Part shown: positions 28,408-38,100 of the stretch, piece after piece
How the letters are laid out: each line of letters begins with the position of its first letter
How positions within the stretch are numbered: position 1 is the stretch's first letter
NCBI RefSeq assembly: GCF_016650695.1
Contig: NZ_JAEKFH010000005.1
Location: forward strand, 682,001 to 746,000
Origin: Pseudomonas sp. TH41
Lineage (GTDB): Bacteria > Pseudomonadota > Gammaproteobacteria > Pseudomonadales > Pseudomonadaceae
Direction of reading: 5' to 3'
DNA: 64,000 nucleotides
Notes under the pieces: model-generated
Databases searched by the model: none
What the model saw: the letters and a program-made list of their open reading frames with translations, nothing else
What the model was told of the DNA's origin: nothing
Translations under genes and position numbers: made by a program

Positions 28408-29079
28408 ATGCGTATCAGAGCAGTCCTTTTTGACATGGACGGCACGCTGCTCGACACCGCGCCGGACTTCATTGCGATTTGTCAGGCAATGCGCGCCGAT
28501 CGTGGCTTGCCGCCGATGAATGACAAACACATTCGCGACGAGATTTCCGGTGGCGCCAAGGCGATGGTCGCTGTGACCTTCTCCATGGACCCGGAATCGC
28601 CGGGTTTCGAGGAATTGCGCCTGGAGTTCCTCGAGCGTTACGTCAAAGGTTGCGCGGTTCATAGCGCGCTGTTCGACGGCATGGGCGAATTGCTGGCCGA
28701 CATCGAAAAAGCCAACCTGATCTGGGGGGTGGTCACCAACAAACCGCTGCGCTTCGCCGAGCCGATCATGCAGCAACTGGGGCTGGCCGAGCGCTCGGCC
28801 CTGTTGATCTGCCCGGATCATGTGAAGAACAGCAAACCCGACCCGGAACCCTTGATTCTGGCGTGCAAGATGCTCGACCTGGACCCTGCCAGCGTGCTGT
28901 TTGTGGGCGATGACTTGCGCGACATCGAGTCCGGTCGCGATGCCGGCACCAAGACTGCCGCCGTGACCTATGGCTATATCCATCCGGAGGATAACCCGCG
29001 GAATTGGGGCGCGGATGTGGTGGTGGATCATCCACTGGAGTTGCGCAAGGTGCTTGATAGCGCCCTCTGTAGTTGCTGA
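28408..29079 (+). CDS. mupP: N-acetylmuramic acid 6-phosphate phosphatase (HAD family)
   Basis: The 223-residue HAD hydrolase has motif I FDMDGTLLDTAPDF (nucleophile Asp at residue 9), motif II GVVTNKP, motif III lysine at KNSKPDPEPL, and motif IV FVGDDLRDIESGRDAG. It looks like phosphoglycolate phosphatase and is often annotated gph. The position directly after ubiG and before a YciK-like reductase is that of MupP in Pseudomonas, the peptidoglycan-recycling phosphatase acting on MurNAc-6-P. The assignment rests on synteny plus family. Confidence 0.85.
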   Translation: MRIRAVLFDMDGTLLDTAPDFIAICQAMRADRGLPPMNDKHIRDEISGGAKAMVAVTFSMDPESPGFEELRLEFLERYVKGCAVHSALFDGMGELLADIEKANLIWGVVTNKPLRFAEPIMQQLGLAERSALLICPDHVKNSKPDPEPLILACKMLDLDPASVLFVGDDLRDIESGRDAGTKTAAVTYGYIHPEDNPRNWGADVVVDHPLELRKVLDSALCSC

Positions 29080-29093
29080 GTCTGCCGGCCATT

Positions 29094-29192
29094 CTAGGAG
29101 CGAGCTCGCTCGCGAAAAACCCGAGAACGCCGCGGGGTATCAGGCTTGTCGCGTTATCGTTGACGACCATCGCGAGCAAGCTCGCTCCTACA
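29094..29192. repeat. REP doublet, GAGC class
   Basis: Left arm CTAGGAGCGAGCTCGCTCGC and right arm TCGCGAGCAAGCTCGCTCC face each other. The spacer has the conserved GCCGCG and GTTATCGTTGACGA. It lies between mupP and the reductase gene. Confidence 0.88.
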
Positions 29193-29243
29193 ACAGACCG
29201 CGTAACGGCTGCCATGTCTGTGTTCTGATTTGTGAGGTTTTTT

Positions 29244-29984
29244 ATGTTTGATTATTCCGCCCGCCCCGAACTGCTCAAGGACCGGGTCATCCTGGTCACC
29301 GGCGCTGGCCGGGGCATCGGGGCTGCCGCTGCGAAAACCTATGCCGCTCACGGTGCGACCGTGCTGTTGCTGGGCAAGACCGAAGCCAACCTGACCCAGG
29401 TATATGACGAAATCGAAGCGGCTGGCCATCCACAACCGGCCGTGATTCCGTTCAATCTGGAAACCGCCCTGCCTCATCAATACGATGAGCTGGCAGCGAT
29501 GATCGAAACCGAGTTCGGCCACCTCGACGGCCTGCTGCACAACGCGTCGATCATTGGTCCACGCACGCCGATCGAGCAACTCTCCGGCGAAAACTTCATG
29601 CGTGTGATGCACGTCAACGTCAACGCCATGTTCATGCTCACCAGCACCTTGCTGCCATTGCTCAAGCTGTCTCAGGACGCCTCGGTGGTGTTCACGTCCA
29701 GCAGCGTCGGCCGCAAGGGTCGTGCGTATTGGGGCGCTTATGGCGTCTCCAAATTCGCCACTGAAGGCTTGATGCAAACCCTGGCCGACGAAGTCGATAA
29801 CGTGGCTCCGGTACGTTCCAACAGCATCAACCCCGGCGCCACTCGCACCAGCATGCGCGCCCAGGCCTATCCGGGTGAAAACCCGCTGAACAACCCGACG
29901 CCCGAGGAGATCATGCCGGTCTATCTCTACCTGATGGGACCGGACAGCACGGGCATCAACGGCCAGGCGTTCAACGCTCAGTAA
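29244..29984 (+). CDS. YciK-family SDR oxidoreductase
   Basis: The 246-residue short-chain dehydrogenase has cofactor loop TGAGRGIGAAAAKTYAAHGA, LLHNASIIGPRTPIEQL (NxA-type motif), a catalytic serine in FTSSSVGRKGRAYWGAYG and YGVSKFA (YxxxK). The start at MFDYSARPEL (29244) has GTGAGG 7 bp upstream; the in-frame GTG at 29232 overlaps that site and is rejected. Substrate unknown. The position after ubiG-mupP is conserved in Pseudomonas. Confidence 0.85.
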   Translation: MFDYSARPELLKDRVILVTGAGRGIGAAAAKTYAAHGATVLLLGKTEANLTQVYDEIEAAGHPQPAVIPFNLETALPHQYDELAAMIETEFGHLDGLLHNASIIGPRTPIEQLSGENFMRVMHVNVNAMFMLTSTLLPLLKLSQDASVVFTSSSVGRKGRAYWGAYGVSKFATEGLMQTLADEVDNVAPVRSNSINPGATRTSMRAQAYPGENPLNNPTPEEIMPVYLYLMGPDSTGINGQAFNAQ

Positions 29985-30148
29985 GCCGCGCGTCGCATTT
30001 GTGCCGCGACGAATTCCCGTCGTGGCACTCAAGGAGCGTCGCAACTGCACCTGCTTGATGTCAAACAAATGCCACCAAACACAGCCACCCCTTTCAAAAA
30101 AATCCTCAAAATATTGATTTATAACGCTTTTTAATCAACTGAACCGAA

Positions 30149-30164
30149 TGGCACGACTTTCGCT
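30149..30164 (+). promoter_or_regulatory. Possible sigma-54 (RpoN) promoter
   Basis: TGGCACG-ACTT-TCGC matches the -24/-12 consensus TGGCACG-N4-TTGC except for one base, with exact GG-to-GC spacing. It lies about 195 bp upstream of the diguanylate cyclase gene and would start RNA near 30175. A TAAATA at 30165-30170 could alternatively serve as a sigma-70 or RpoS -10 box. Confidence 0.5.
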
Positions 30165-30177
30165 CTAAATACGCTCA

Positions 30178-30357
30178 GACACGCTGCGTGAAAGCAGGTG
30201 GGGCAGCGCTAGAGTCGAGAGGTTACTAATCTCCGGCAAAGCGGATTAGACTTGTGCGAAATGTCCTACGGGACTGACGGACCAGTACGACGCGCAGCCC
30301 CAAAGCCGCTCTCGCCCAGCTTGTAAGACAGCCTTACTGCTCAGGGGCGCATGCCAT
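30178..30357 (+). promoter_or_regulatory. Structured leader (or small RNA) before the diguanylate cyclase
   Basis: Several short hairpins are visible: CTAATCTCCG...CGGATTAG (30226-30249), GTCC-TACG-GGAC (30263-30274), and GTAAG-ACAGC-CTTAC (30323-30337). GCGCAGCCCC (30292-30301) could pair with AGGGGCGC (30343-30350), which includes the only purine-rich ribosome site before the ATG. No ORF covers it. It resembles no riboswitch class I can name. Confidence 0.45.
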
Positions 30358-31284
30358 ATGAAATCACCTTCCCAGACCAACGCAATTGACTTCGATAGCG
30401 CCAAATTGCAACGCCTGGGCTTTGGTCAGCAGCCGCCCCCTCTGGAGAGGCCGGTCAGCCTTGCGCAATTGCGCCAACAACTGAGCCTGCAACTGCAAAC
30501 CAGCCTTGAGCCACAGCGCATTCTCGGGCTGTTCTACCGTGAAATTCAGAAATTAATACCGCTGGACGCCTTGAGCTATGAGCACAAGTCCAGTGACTTA
30601 CGCCTGGAGTTCGGCCTGCGTGGCCATCACTCGATCAGTTACAGCCTCAGCCATGAAGGCGAACACCTGGGTGAACTGGTGTTCCGCCGCAATCAACGCT
30701 TCAGCGATCAGGAACAGGGTAACCTCGAGTCTTCGCTGTCCGCGTTACTCTTTCCGATGCGCAATGCCCTGCTATACCGTGCCGCCACCCAAAGTGCGTT
30801 GCGCGATCCGCTCACCGGCACCGGCAATCGTATCGCCATGGAACAGACGCTAGACCGGGAAGTCGAGATGTCGCGGCGCCACCTGCAGCCTCTGTCGCTG
30901 TTGATGCTGGACATCGATCACTTCAAACACATCAACGACACCTACGGCCACAGTGTCGGCGATGACGTGCTCAAAGCTGTCGCCGCCTCGATCAAAGGGC
31001 AGTTGCGCAACGTGGACATGGTGTTCCGGTTTGGTGGCGAAGAGTTCCTGATCCTGCTGTCCAACACCAGCCGGGAAGCCGCCGCCATGGTTGGCGAACG
31101 CGTGCGGTTTGCAGCGCAGGCCCATGACTATTTGGTCGATGGCAACAACATCGAGCTGACAGTCAGTCTTGGCTGCTCGACCTTGTTGCCCGGCGAGTCT
31201 GTCGAAAGCCTGTTGCGACGCGCCGACAGCGCCCTGTATGTGGCCAAGCGCGAGGGACGTAACCGGTTAACGATGGCAGGTTGA
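30358..31284 (+). CDS. Diguanylate cyclase (GGDEF protein)
   Basis: In this 308-residue protein about 1-150 are an unassigned soluble sensor-like region with no membrane segment. From about 150 a GGDEF domain follows, with DPLTGTGNRIAMEQTL, LLMLDIDHFKHINDTYGHSV, active site GGEEF (226-230) and YVAKREGRNR. The inhibitory I-site RNVD (217-220) sits five residues before the active site, so product inhibition is likely. It makes cyclic di-GMP. A possible sigma-54 promoter and a structured leader precede it. Confidence 0.93.
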   Translation: MKSPSQTNAIDFDSAKLQRLGFGQQPPPLERPVSLAQLRQQLSLQLQTSLEPQRILGLFYREIQKLIPLDALSYEHKSSDLRLEFGLRGHHSISYSLSHEGEHLGELVFRRNQRFSDQEQGNLESSLSALLFPMRNALLYRAATQSALRDPLTGTGNRIAMEQTLDREVEMSRRHLQPLSLLMLDIDHFKHINDTYGHSVGDDVLKAVAASIKGQLRNVDMVFRFGGEEFLILLSNTSREAAAMVGERVRFAAQAHDYLVDGNNIELTVSLGCSTLLPGESVESLLRRADSALYVAKREGRNRLTMAG

Positions 31285-31300
31285 ACCCCATTGTTGTAGG

Positions 31301-31400
31301 TGTAGGAGCGAGCTTGCTCGCGATGGACTCAAGAGCGCCGCGTTTAGCCAGTACACACGCGTTATCGTTAACGACCATCGCGAGCAAGCTCGCTCCTACA
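31301..31400. repeat. REP doublet, GAGC class (100 bp)
   Basis: Perfect terminal inverted copies TGTAGGAGCGAGCTTGCTCG and CGAGCAAGCTCGCTCCTACA surround a spacer with GCGCCGCGTTTA and ACGCGTTATCGTTAACGA. It lies between convergent genes and begins 16 bp after the diguanylate cyclase stop. Confidence 0.92.
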
Positions 31401-31408
31401 GGTTGGGG

Positions 31409-33283
31409 TCAGCGAACTGTACCGCGCAACTCCCCAACCATACCTTGCAATCTGCCCGGCTCTGCCGCCTCGACGGCCACTGCAGGTCCCGCCACCAGCG
31501 TCACCCGAGACCATAGGCGACGGAACAATCCCTTGCCCGGATCACGGCTGAAAAAACTCCCCCACAACCCCTGCAATGCCAACGGAATCACCGGCACTGG
31601 CGTCTCTTCGAGAATCCGCGTCAGCCCGCCCTTGAACTCGTTGATCTCGCCATCGGCGGTCAACTTGCCTTCAGGGAAGATGCACACCAGCTCACCCTCC
31701 TTCAGATACCGGGCAATCCGGGTGAAGGCCTTTTCGTAAATCTGAATATCTTCCTGACGCCCCGCGATCGGAATCGTCCCGGCTGTGCGAAAGATGAAGT
31801 TCAGCACGGGCAGGTTGTAGATTTTGTAGTACATCACAAAGCGAATCGGCCGACGCACCGCACCGCCAATCAGCAACGCATCAACAAACGACACATGGTT
31901 GCAGACCAGCAACGCCGCGCCTTCATCGGGAATCAGCTCCAGGTTGCGATGCTGCACACGGTACATGGAATGGCTGAGCAGCCAGATCATGAAGCGCATG
32001 CTGAACTCGGGGACAATTTTAAAGATGTAGGCGTTAACACCGATGTTCAACAGCGAAACCACCAGGAACAACTGCGGGATCGACAGTTTGACGATGCTCA
32101 GCAAAACGATGGAAACAATCGCCGACACCACCATGAACAACGCATTAAGAATGTTGTTGGCGGCGATCACCCGCGCCCGCTCCTTCTCCGGAGTACGCGA
32201 CTGGATCAGTGCGTACAGCGGCACAATGTAGAAGCCACCGAAAATCCCCAACCCAAGCACGTCCATCAACACCAGCCAGGCGTGGCCAAAACCGAGAACG
32301 GCCACCCAGCCATGACCCTCGACGCTGTCCGGAATTCCGCCGGAATGCCACCACAACAGCAAACCAAACACCGTCAGACCGAAAGAACCGAACGGCACCA
32401 GACCGATCTCGACTTTGCGCCCGGAGAGTTTCTCGCAGAGCATCGAACCGAGGGCGATACCGACCGAGAACACGGTCAGAATCAGCGTCACCACGGTTTC
32501 GTCACCGTGCATCCACTCCTTGGCATACGCCGGGATCTGCGTCAGATAAATCGCCCCGACAAACCAGAACCACGAGTTGCCGACAATCGAGCGCGACACG
32601 GCCGGAGTCTGGCCCAGGCCCAGTTTCAACGTGGCCCAGGACTGGCTGAAAATATTCCAGTTCAGGCGCATTTCCGGCGATGCCGCTGCGGCGCGAGGAA
32701 TGCTGCGACTGGCCAGATAGCCAAGCACCGCGACACCAATGATGGCTGTGGAGACGATGGGCGCGTAATGAGCGGACGACATCATGATCCCGGCGCCGAT
32801 GGTCCCGGCGAGAATCGCCAGGAAGGTGCCCATTTCCACCAGCCCATTGCCGCCCACCAGCTCGTCTTCATGCAGGGCCTGGGGCAGGATTGAGTATTTC
32901 ACCGGCCCGAACAGCGCCGAGTGCGTGCCCATGGCGAACAACGCCACCAGCATCAGCGACAGGTGATCGAACAGGAAACCGACCGCGCCCACCGCCATGA
33001 TGGCGATCTCCCCGAGCTTGATCAGACGGATCAGCGCGTCCTTGGCGAACTTCTCGCCGAACTGCCCGGCCAGTGCCGAGAACAGAAAGAACGGCAGGAT
33101 AAACAGCAGCGCACACAGGTTGACCCAAATAGAGCGGTCACCCTCGATAGTCAATTTGTACAGAATGGCGAGGATCAACGACTGCTTGAAAATGTTGTCG
33201 TTGAACGCCCCAAGAGACTGTGTAACGAAAAACGGCAAGAAGCGCCGGGTGCGAAGCAAGGTGAACTGTGAGGGGTGACTCAT
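31409..33283 (-). CDS. MFS lysophospholipid transporter-acyltransferase fusion (LplT-PlsC type)
   Basis: In this 624-residue protein the first about 410 residues are a 12-segment MFS/LplT-like transporter (FLPFFVTQSLGAFNDNIFKQ is the N-terminal hallmark). The C-terminal about 200 residues are a PlsC acyltransferase with NHVSFVD (HX4D), AGTIPIAGR and FPEGKLT. The order resembles E. coli LplT plus the acyltransferase part of Aas, without the acyl-ACP synthetase. It probably imports and re-acylates lysophospholipids. The start at 33283 (MSHPSQFTLL) is preferred over 33307 by family N-terminus. Confidence 0.85.
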   Translation of the reverse strand: MSHPSQFTLLRTRRFLPFFVTQSLGAFNDNIFKQSLILAILYKLTIEGDRSIWVNLCALLFILPFFLFSALAGQFGEKFAKDALIRLIKLGEIAIMAVGAVGFLFDHLSLMLVALFAMGTHSALFGPVKYSILPQALHEDELVGGNGLVEMGTFLAILAGTIGAGIMMSSAHYAPIVSTAIIGVAVLGYLASRSIPRAAAASPEMRLNWNIFSQSWATLKLGLGQTPAVSRSIVGNSWFWFVGAIYLTQIPAYAKEWMHGDETVVTLILTVFSVGIALGSMLCEKLSGRKVEIGLVPFGSFGLTVFGLLLWWHSGGIPDSVEGHGWVAVLGFGHAWLVLMDVLGLGIFGGFYIVPLYALIQSRTPEKERARVIAANNILNALFMVVSAIVSIVLLSIVKLSIPQLFLVVSLLNIGVNAYIFKIVPEFSMRFMIWLLSHSMYRVQHRNLELIPDEGAALLVCNHVSFVDALLIGGAVRRPIRFVMYYKIYNLPVLNFIFRTAGTIPIAGRQEDIQIYEKAFTRIARYLKEGELVCIFPEGKLTADGEINEFKGGLTRILEETPVPVIPLALQGLWGSFFSRDPGKGLFRRLWSRVTLVAGPAVAVEAAEPGRLQGMVGELRGTVR

Positions 33284-33378
33284 CTTCCGTGTGTCCCTGA
33301 TTGGCATAGAGTGGCGTGGATTCTGTTATTGGAATGTAGAACGTCGATCCAGGCCACACATTACCTAATCTTTGCGGG

Positions 33379-34530
33379 TTATTTCTTTAATCCTGCAATG
33401 CACGGTGAGACAAACAATTCGCCCCTCCATGCGCCTTGCACGGTACGTCTAGCGACGATCAGCCACATCACTGCCAGCAACGCCACGAGCACGCAGCCAA
33501 AGGCACTGAAAAAGGTGAGGTTCAAGGTGCTGGCCAGTTTCAACGTCGCCAAAGAATAGACCCCCAGCGGAAAGGTGAAGCCCCACCAGCCGAGGTTGAA
33601 CGGGATGCCGGAGCGCAGGTATCGCACCGTGATCAGCACCGCCACCAGCATCCACCACAAACCAAAACCCCACAGGGTAATACCCGCCACCAGCCCCAGT
33701 CCGGCGGCGATTTCACCGATGCCCGGAAGGCCGTTGGCGGCAAAGATGGCCGGCGCGTCGGCACCCAGCAGCAACATACCGAGCGCCCCGGTGCCAATCG
33801 GACCGAGCGCCAGCCAACTCGACGCCGCCATGTTTTCGTGAGGCAATTTATGCAGCGCCATGCGCAGCAACAGGATGGTCAGAATGCTGAACGCTACCGG
33901 CAGGGAAAAGGCCCACAGCACGTAGCTGGTCACCAGTACAACAAGTTGCGAATGGGCATCGACCAGATGCGGCGCCAACAGACCACCGCTTGCAGCCGCC
34001 ACTTCCGCTGCCACCACCGGCAACAGCCAAACGGCGGTCATCTGGTCGATGCTGTGTTCCTGACGGGTAAACATCAGGTAGGGAATCAGAACACCGCAGG
34101 CCAGCGACATCGCCACATCCAGCCACCACAACACCTCGGCGACATGAATCACGCCGTCGCCCCAGCGCGGCAGACCGAACACCAGGAAGCCGTTGATGAT
34201 CGTCGCCAGGCCCATGGGGATGGTGCCGAAAAACATCGACACCGTGGAGTGGCCGAAGATCCGCCGTGCCTCGTCGAAAAACAGCGTCCAACGTGCGGCG
34301 TAGACCGCCGTGAACGAAACGAACAGAACGATATTGAACAGCCATAGGGCTTCGGCAACCAACCGCAAGCCGGGTATCGCGACGGGCAATTGCGCCAGCG
34401 CCAACGCCAACACGCCAGTGCCCATGGTGGCCGCAAACCAGTTGGGGGTGAACTGGCGAATGACTTCGCGCGGGTGCTGCAAGTGACTGAACGGTTTGAT
34501 ACCGGGCTTGGCGCTATTGAGGCATGTCAT
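33379..34530 (-). CDS. TDT-family (SLAC1/TehA-like) membrane transporter
   Basis: The 383-residue, very hydrophobic protein has about ten membrane segments and starts with soluble HPREVIRQFTPNWFAATMGT. This is typical of the tellurite-resistance/dicarboxylate transporter family, whose members include sulfite exporters, malate transporters and anion channels. Motifs such as GTIPMGLATIINGFLVFG and FNLGWWGFTFPLGVYSLA fit. The substrate cannot be told from sequence. The gene stands alone, with a REP cluster upstream. Confidence 0.82.
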   Translation of the reverse strand: MTCLNSAKPGIKPFSHLQHPREVIRQFTPNWFAATMGTGVLALALAQLPVAIPGLRLVAEALWLFNIVLFVSFTAVYAARWTLFFDEARRIFGHSTVSMFFGTIPMGLATIINGFLVFGLPRWGDGVIHVAEVLWWLDVAMSLACGVLIPYLMFTRQEHSIDQMTAVWLLPVVAAEVAAASGGLLAPHLVDAHSQLVVLVTSYVLWAFSLPVAFSILTILLLRMALHKLPHENMAASSWLALGPIGTGALGMLLLGADAPAIFAANGLPGIGEIAAGLGLVAGITLWGFGLWWMLVAVLITVRYLRSGIPFNLGWWGFTFPLGVYSLATLKLASTLNLTFFSAFGCVLVALLAVMWLIVARRTVQGAWRGELFVSPCIAGLKK

Positions 34531-34659
34531 GGCGATCTCCTGTCCCCTGGTGGGGTGGAGCTCATGGTAGATCCAAATAGAATATCGATATAACGGGTAA
34601 TATCTCTAACTGTTATCTGTTTTGTAGATAATAAAAGAAGCGTCGACTGTAACGACGCC

Positions 34660-34956
34660 TTCGCGAGCAGGCTCGCGCCCACAGGTGATCGCATTCCATT
34701 GTGGGAGCGAGCCTGCTCGCGAAAGACGTTAACGATAACGCGTTCGTCCTGAATGAACGCGTTGCTTTCAAGTCCTTCGCGAGCAAGCTCGCTCCTACAG
34801 GTGATCGCGGCCCAATGTGGGAGCGAGCCTGCTCGCGAAATACGTTAACGATAACGCGTTCGTCCTGAATGAACGCGTTGCTTTCAAGTCCTTCGCGAGC
34901 AAGCTCGCTCCTACAGGTGATCGCGTTCCTGTGTGGGAGCGAGCTTGCTCGCGAAG
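34660..34956. repeat. Tandem REPIN cluster with 116-bp period
   Basis: Five REP arms in alternating orientation form a chain. Units starting GTGGGAGCGAGCCTGCTCGC at 34701 and 34817, and a partial unit at 34933, repeat with a period of 116 bp. The inner text (TTAACGATAACGCGTTCGTC, GAATGAACGCGTTGCTTTCA) is almost identical between units, with a few changes such as GAAAG/GAAAT. The cluster fills the 575-bp gap between the TDT transporter gene and the sensor kinase gene, leaving short stretches for their promoters. Confidence 0.93.
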
Positions 34957-35105
34957 GGGCCAGTAAACTCACCCCACAGACACCCGATGCACACCCTGCG
35001 ACACCCCGCCGCCCCGCGACCTTGGTCGACACTGACGAACCCCTGCCATCGTGCGAGACTGTCTGACCGGGCGGGAGTCCCGGGTGCCTTTTGTCTGGAG
35101 TTCTC

Positions 35106-38100
35106 ATGTCGCTGTCCAGCGGGCTGATCGCAGCCGTCGCCCTTGCCTATATGGCCATCATGTTCGCCATCGCCTTCTACGGCGATCGTCGCAGCGCGCC
35201 GTTGCCGCCGCGGGTGCGTGCCTGGGTGTACAGCCTGTCACTGGCGGTCTACTGCACCAGTTGGACGTTTTTTGGCGCGGTGGGCCAGGCGGCCGAACAA
35301 CTCTGGTCATTCCTGCCGATTTACCTCGGGCCGATCTTGCTGCTGGTCTGTGCGCCGTGGGTTTTGCAAAAAATGGTGATGATCAGCAAGCAGGAGAACA
35401 TCACCTCCATTGCCGACTTCATCGCCGCGCGCTACGGCAAATCACAATCGCTGGCGGTGGTGGTGGCGCTGATCTGCCTGGTCGGCGTGTTGCCCTACAT
35501 CGCGTTGCAACTCAAAGGCATCGTGCTCGGGGTGAACCTGTTGATCGGCGCCGGCGCCGATGCCATGGGGGTTCGCGCGCAGGACACCGCGCTGATCGTG
35601 TCACTGGTGTTGGCGTTGTTCACCATCGTCTTCGGCACTCGCAACCTCGACGCCACGGAACACCACCGCGGCATGGTGCTGGCGATTGCGTTCGAATCGC
35701 TGGTCAAGCTGTTCGCCTTTCTGGCGGTCGGCGCGTTCGTGACCTACGGCCTGTATGACGGTTTCGACGACCTGTTCGACCAGGCCATGCTCGCCCCTCG
35801 CCTGGAAGCGTACTGGAAGGAAACCGTCAACTGGCCGTCGATGGTGGTGCAGACCGGCGTGGCGATGATGGCAATCATCTGCCTGCCCCGGCAGTTCCAT
35901 GTAACGGTGGTGGAGAATATCGACCCCCAGGATCTGCGTCTGGCCAAGTGGGTGTTCCCGGCCTACCTCGCGTTGGCTGCATTGTTTGTAGTACCCATCG
36001 CGCTTGCGGGTCAGATGATGCTGCCGAGCTCGGTGCTGCCGGATTCTTTCGTCATCAGCCTGCCACTGGCTCAGGCGCACCCTGCCTTGGCGTTGCTGGC
36101 ATTTATCGGCGGTGCCTCGGCGGCGACCGGCATGGTGATCGTGGCCAGCGTGGCGCTGTCGACCATGGTCTCTAACGACATGCTGTTGCCGTGGTTGCTG
36201 CGCCGCAACAACGCCGAGCGTCCATTTGAAGTGTTCCGCCAGTGGATGCTCTCGGTGCGCCGCGTCAGCATCGTGGTGATTCTGCTGCTGGCCTACGTCA
36301 GCTATCGCCTGCTGGGGTCGACCGCGAGCCTGGCCACCATCGGCCAGATCGCCTTCGCCGCCGTGACTCAACTCGCGCCGGCCATGCTCGGCGCGCTGTA
36401 CTGGAAACAGGCCAATCGCCGCGGTGTCTTCGCCGGCCTCGCCGCCGGGACATTCCTCTGGTTCTACACCCTGATCCTGCCAATTGCCGCCCGTAGCCTG
36501 GGTTGGTCGCTGAGCAGTTTCCCTGGCTTGGCCTGGCTGCATGGCAACCCGCTGAACCTGCCCCTCACCCCGCTGACCCAAGGCGTGGTGTTGTCGCTGG
36601 CGGCTAACTTCACCCTGTTCGCCTGGGTGTCGGTGCTGTCACGCACACGGGTGTCGGAACACTGGCAGGCCGGTCGTTTCATTGGTCAGGAAATCAGCGC
36701 CCGTCCCAGCGCGCGCTCGATGCTGTCCGTACAAATCGACGATTTGCTGCAACTGGCCGCCCGCTTCGTCGGTGAAGAACGCGCCCGTCAGAGTTTCATC
36801 CGTTTCGCCTACCGTCAGGGCAAAGGCTTCAACCCGAACCAGAATGCCGACGGCGAATGGATCGCCCACACCGAACGCTTGCTGGCCGGTGTGCTTGGCG
36901 CGTCTTCGACCCGGGCCGTGGTAAAAGCCGCCATCGAAGGTCGGGAGATGCAACTGGAAGATGTCGTGCGTATCGCCGACGAAGCCTCGGAAGTGCTGCA
37001 ATTCAACCGCGCCTTGCTGCAAGGGGCGATCGAGAACATCACCCAGGGCATCAGCGTGGTCGACCAGTCGCTGAAACTGGTGGCCTGGAACCGCCGTTAC
37101 CTGGAGCTGTTCAATTACCCGGATGGTTTGATCAGCGTCGGCCGACCGATTGCCGACATCATTCGCTACAACGCCGAACGCGGCTTGTGCGGTCCCGGGG
37201 AAGCCGAAGTGCACGTCGCCCGCCGTTTGCACTGGATGCGCCAGGGCCGCGCCCACACGTCCGAGCGCCTGTTCCCCAATGGGCGGGTGATCGAACTGAT
37301 CGGCAATCCGATGCCGGGCGGCGGGTTCGTCATGAGCTTCACTGACATCACCGCGTTCCGTGAAGCCGAGCAAGCGCTGACCGAAGCCAACGAAGGCCTG
37401 GAACAGCGCGTCACCGAGCGAACCCACGAACTCTCGCAACTCAACGTCGCCCTGACCGAAGCCAAGGGCACTGCCGAATCGGCGAACCAGTCGAAAACCC
37501 GTTTCCTGGCCGCTGTCAGCCATGACTTGATGCAACCGCTGAACGCTGCGCGGTTGTTCTCCGCAGCCTTGTCCCATCAAGACGACGGCTTGTCCAGCGA
37601 GGCGCAAAAACTGGTCCACCACCTGGACTCCTCACTGCGCTCGGCCGAGGATCTGATCAGCGACCTGCTGGACATTTCCCGCCTGGAGAACGGCAAGATC
37701 AACCCCGATTCCAAACCGTTCGTGCTCAATGAGTTGTTCGACATTCTGGGTGCCGAATTCAAGGCACTGGCCCGAGACCAGGGACTGAAATTCCGTGTGC
37801 GGGGCAGCACGTTGCGGGTCGACAGTGACATCAAGCTGCTGCGCCGGATCTTGCAGAACTTCCTGACCAACGCCTTCCGTTACGCCAAAGGGCCGGTGTT
37901 GTTGGGGGTTCGGCGGCGCAAGGGCGAGCTGTGCCTGGAGGTCTGGGACCGTGGACCGGGCATTCCGGAAGATAAACAGCAGGTGATTTTCGAGGAATTC
38001 AAACGCCTCGACAGCCACCAGACCCGAGCCGAGAAAGGGCTGGGGTTGGGCTTGGCGATTGCTGATGGCCTGTGTCGCGTCCTCGGTCACTCATTGCAGG

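Noticed and set aside
34660..34956. CRISPR array
   Set aside because: The repeats alternate in orientation, have a REP core, and the 116-bp unit includes repeated spacers. No cas gene is present.
34613..35127. ORFs of 64-164 codons with VGASLLAK-like text
   Set aside because: They are conceptual translations of REP arms; the same text appears at every REP doublet in this window.
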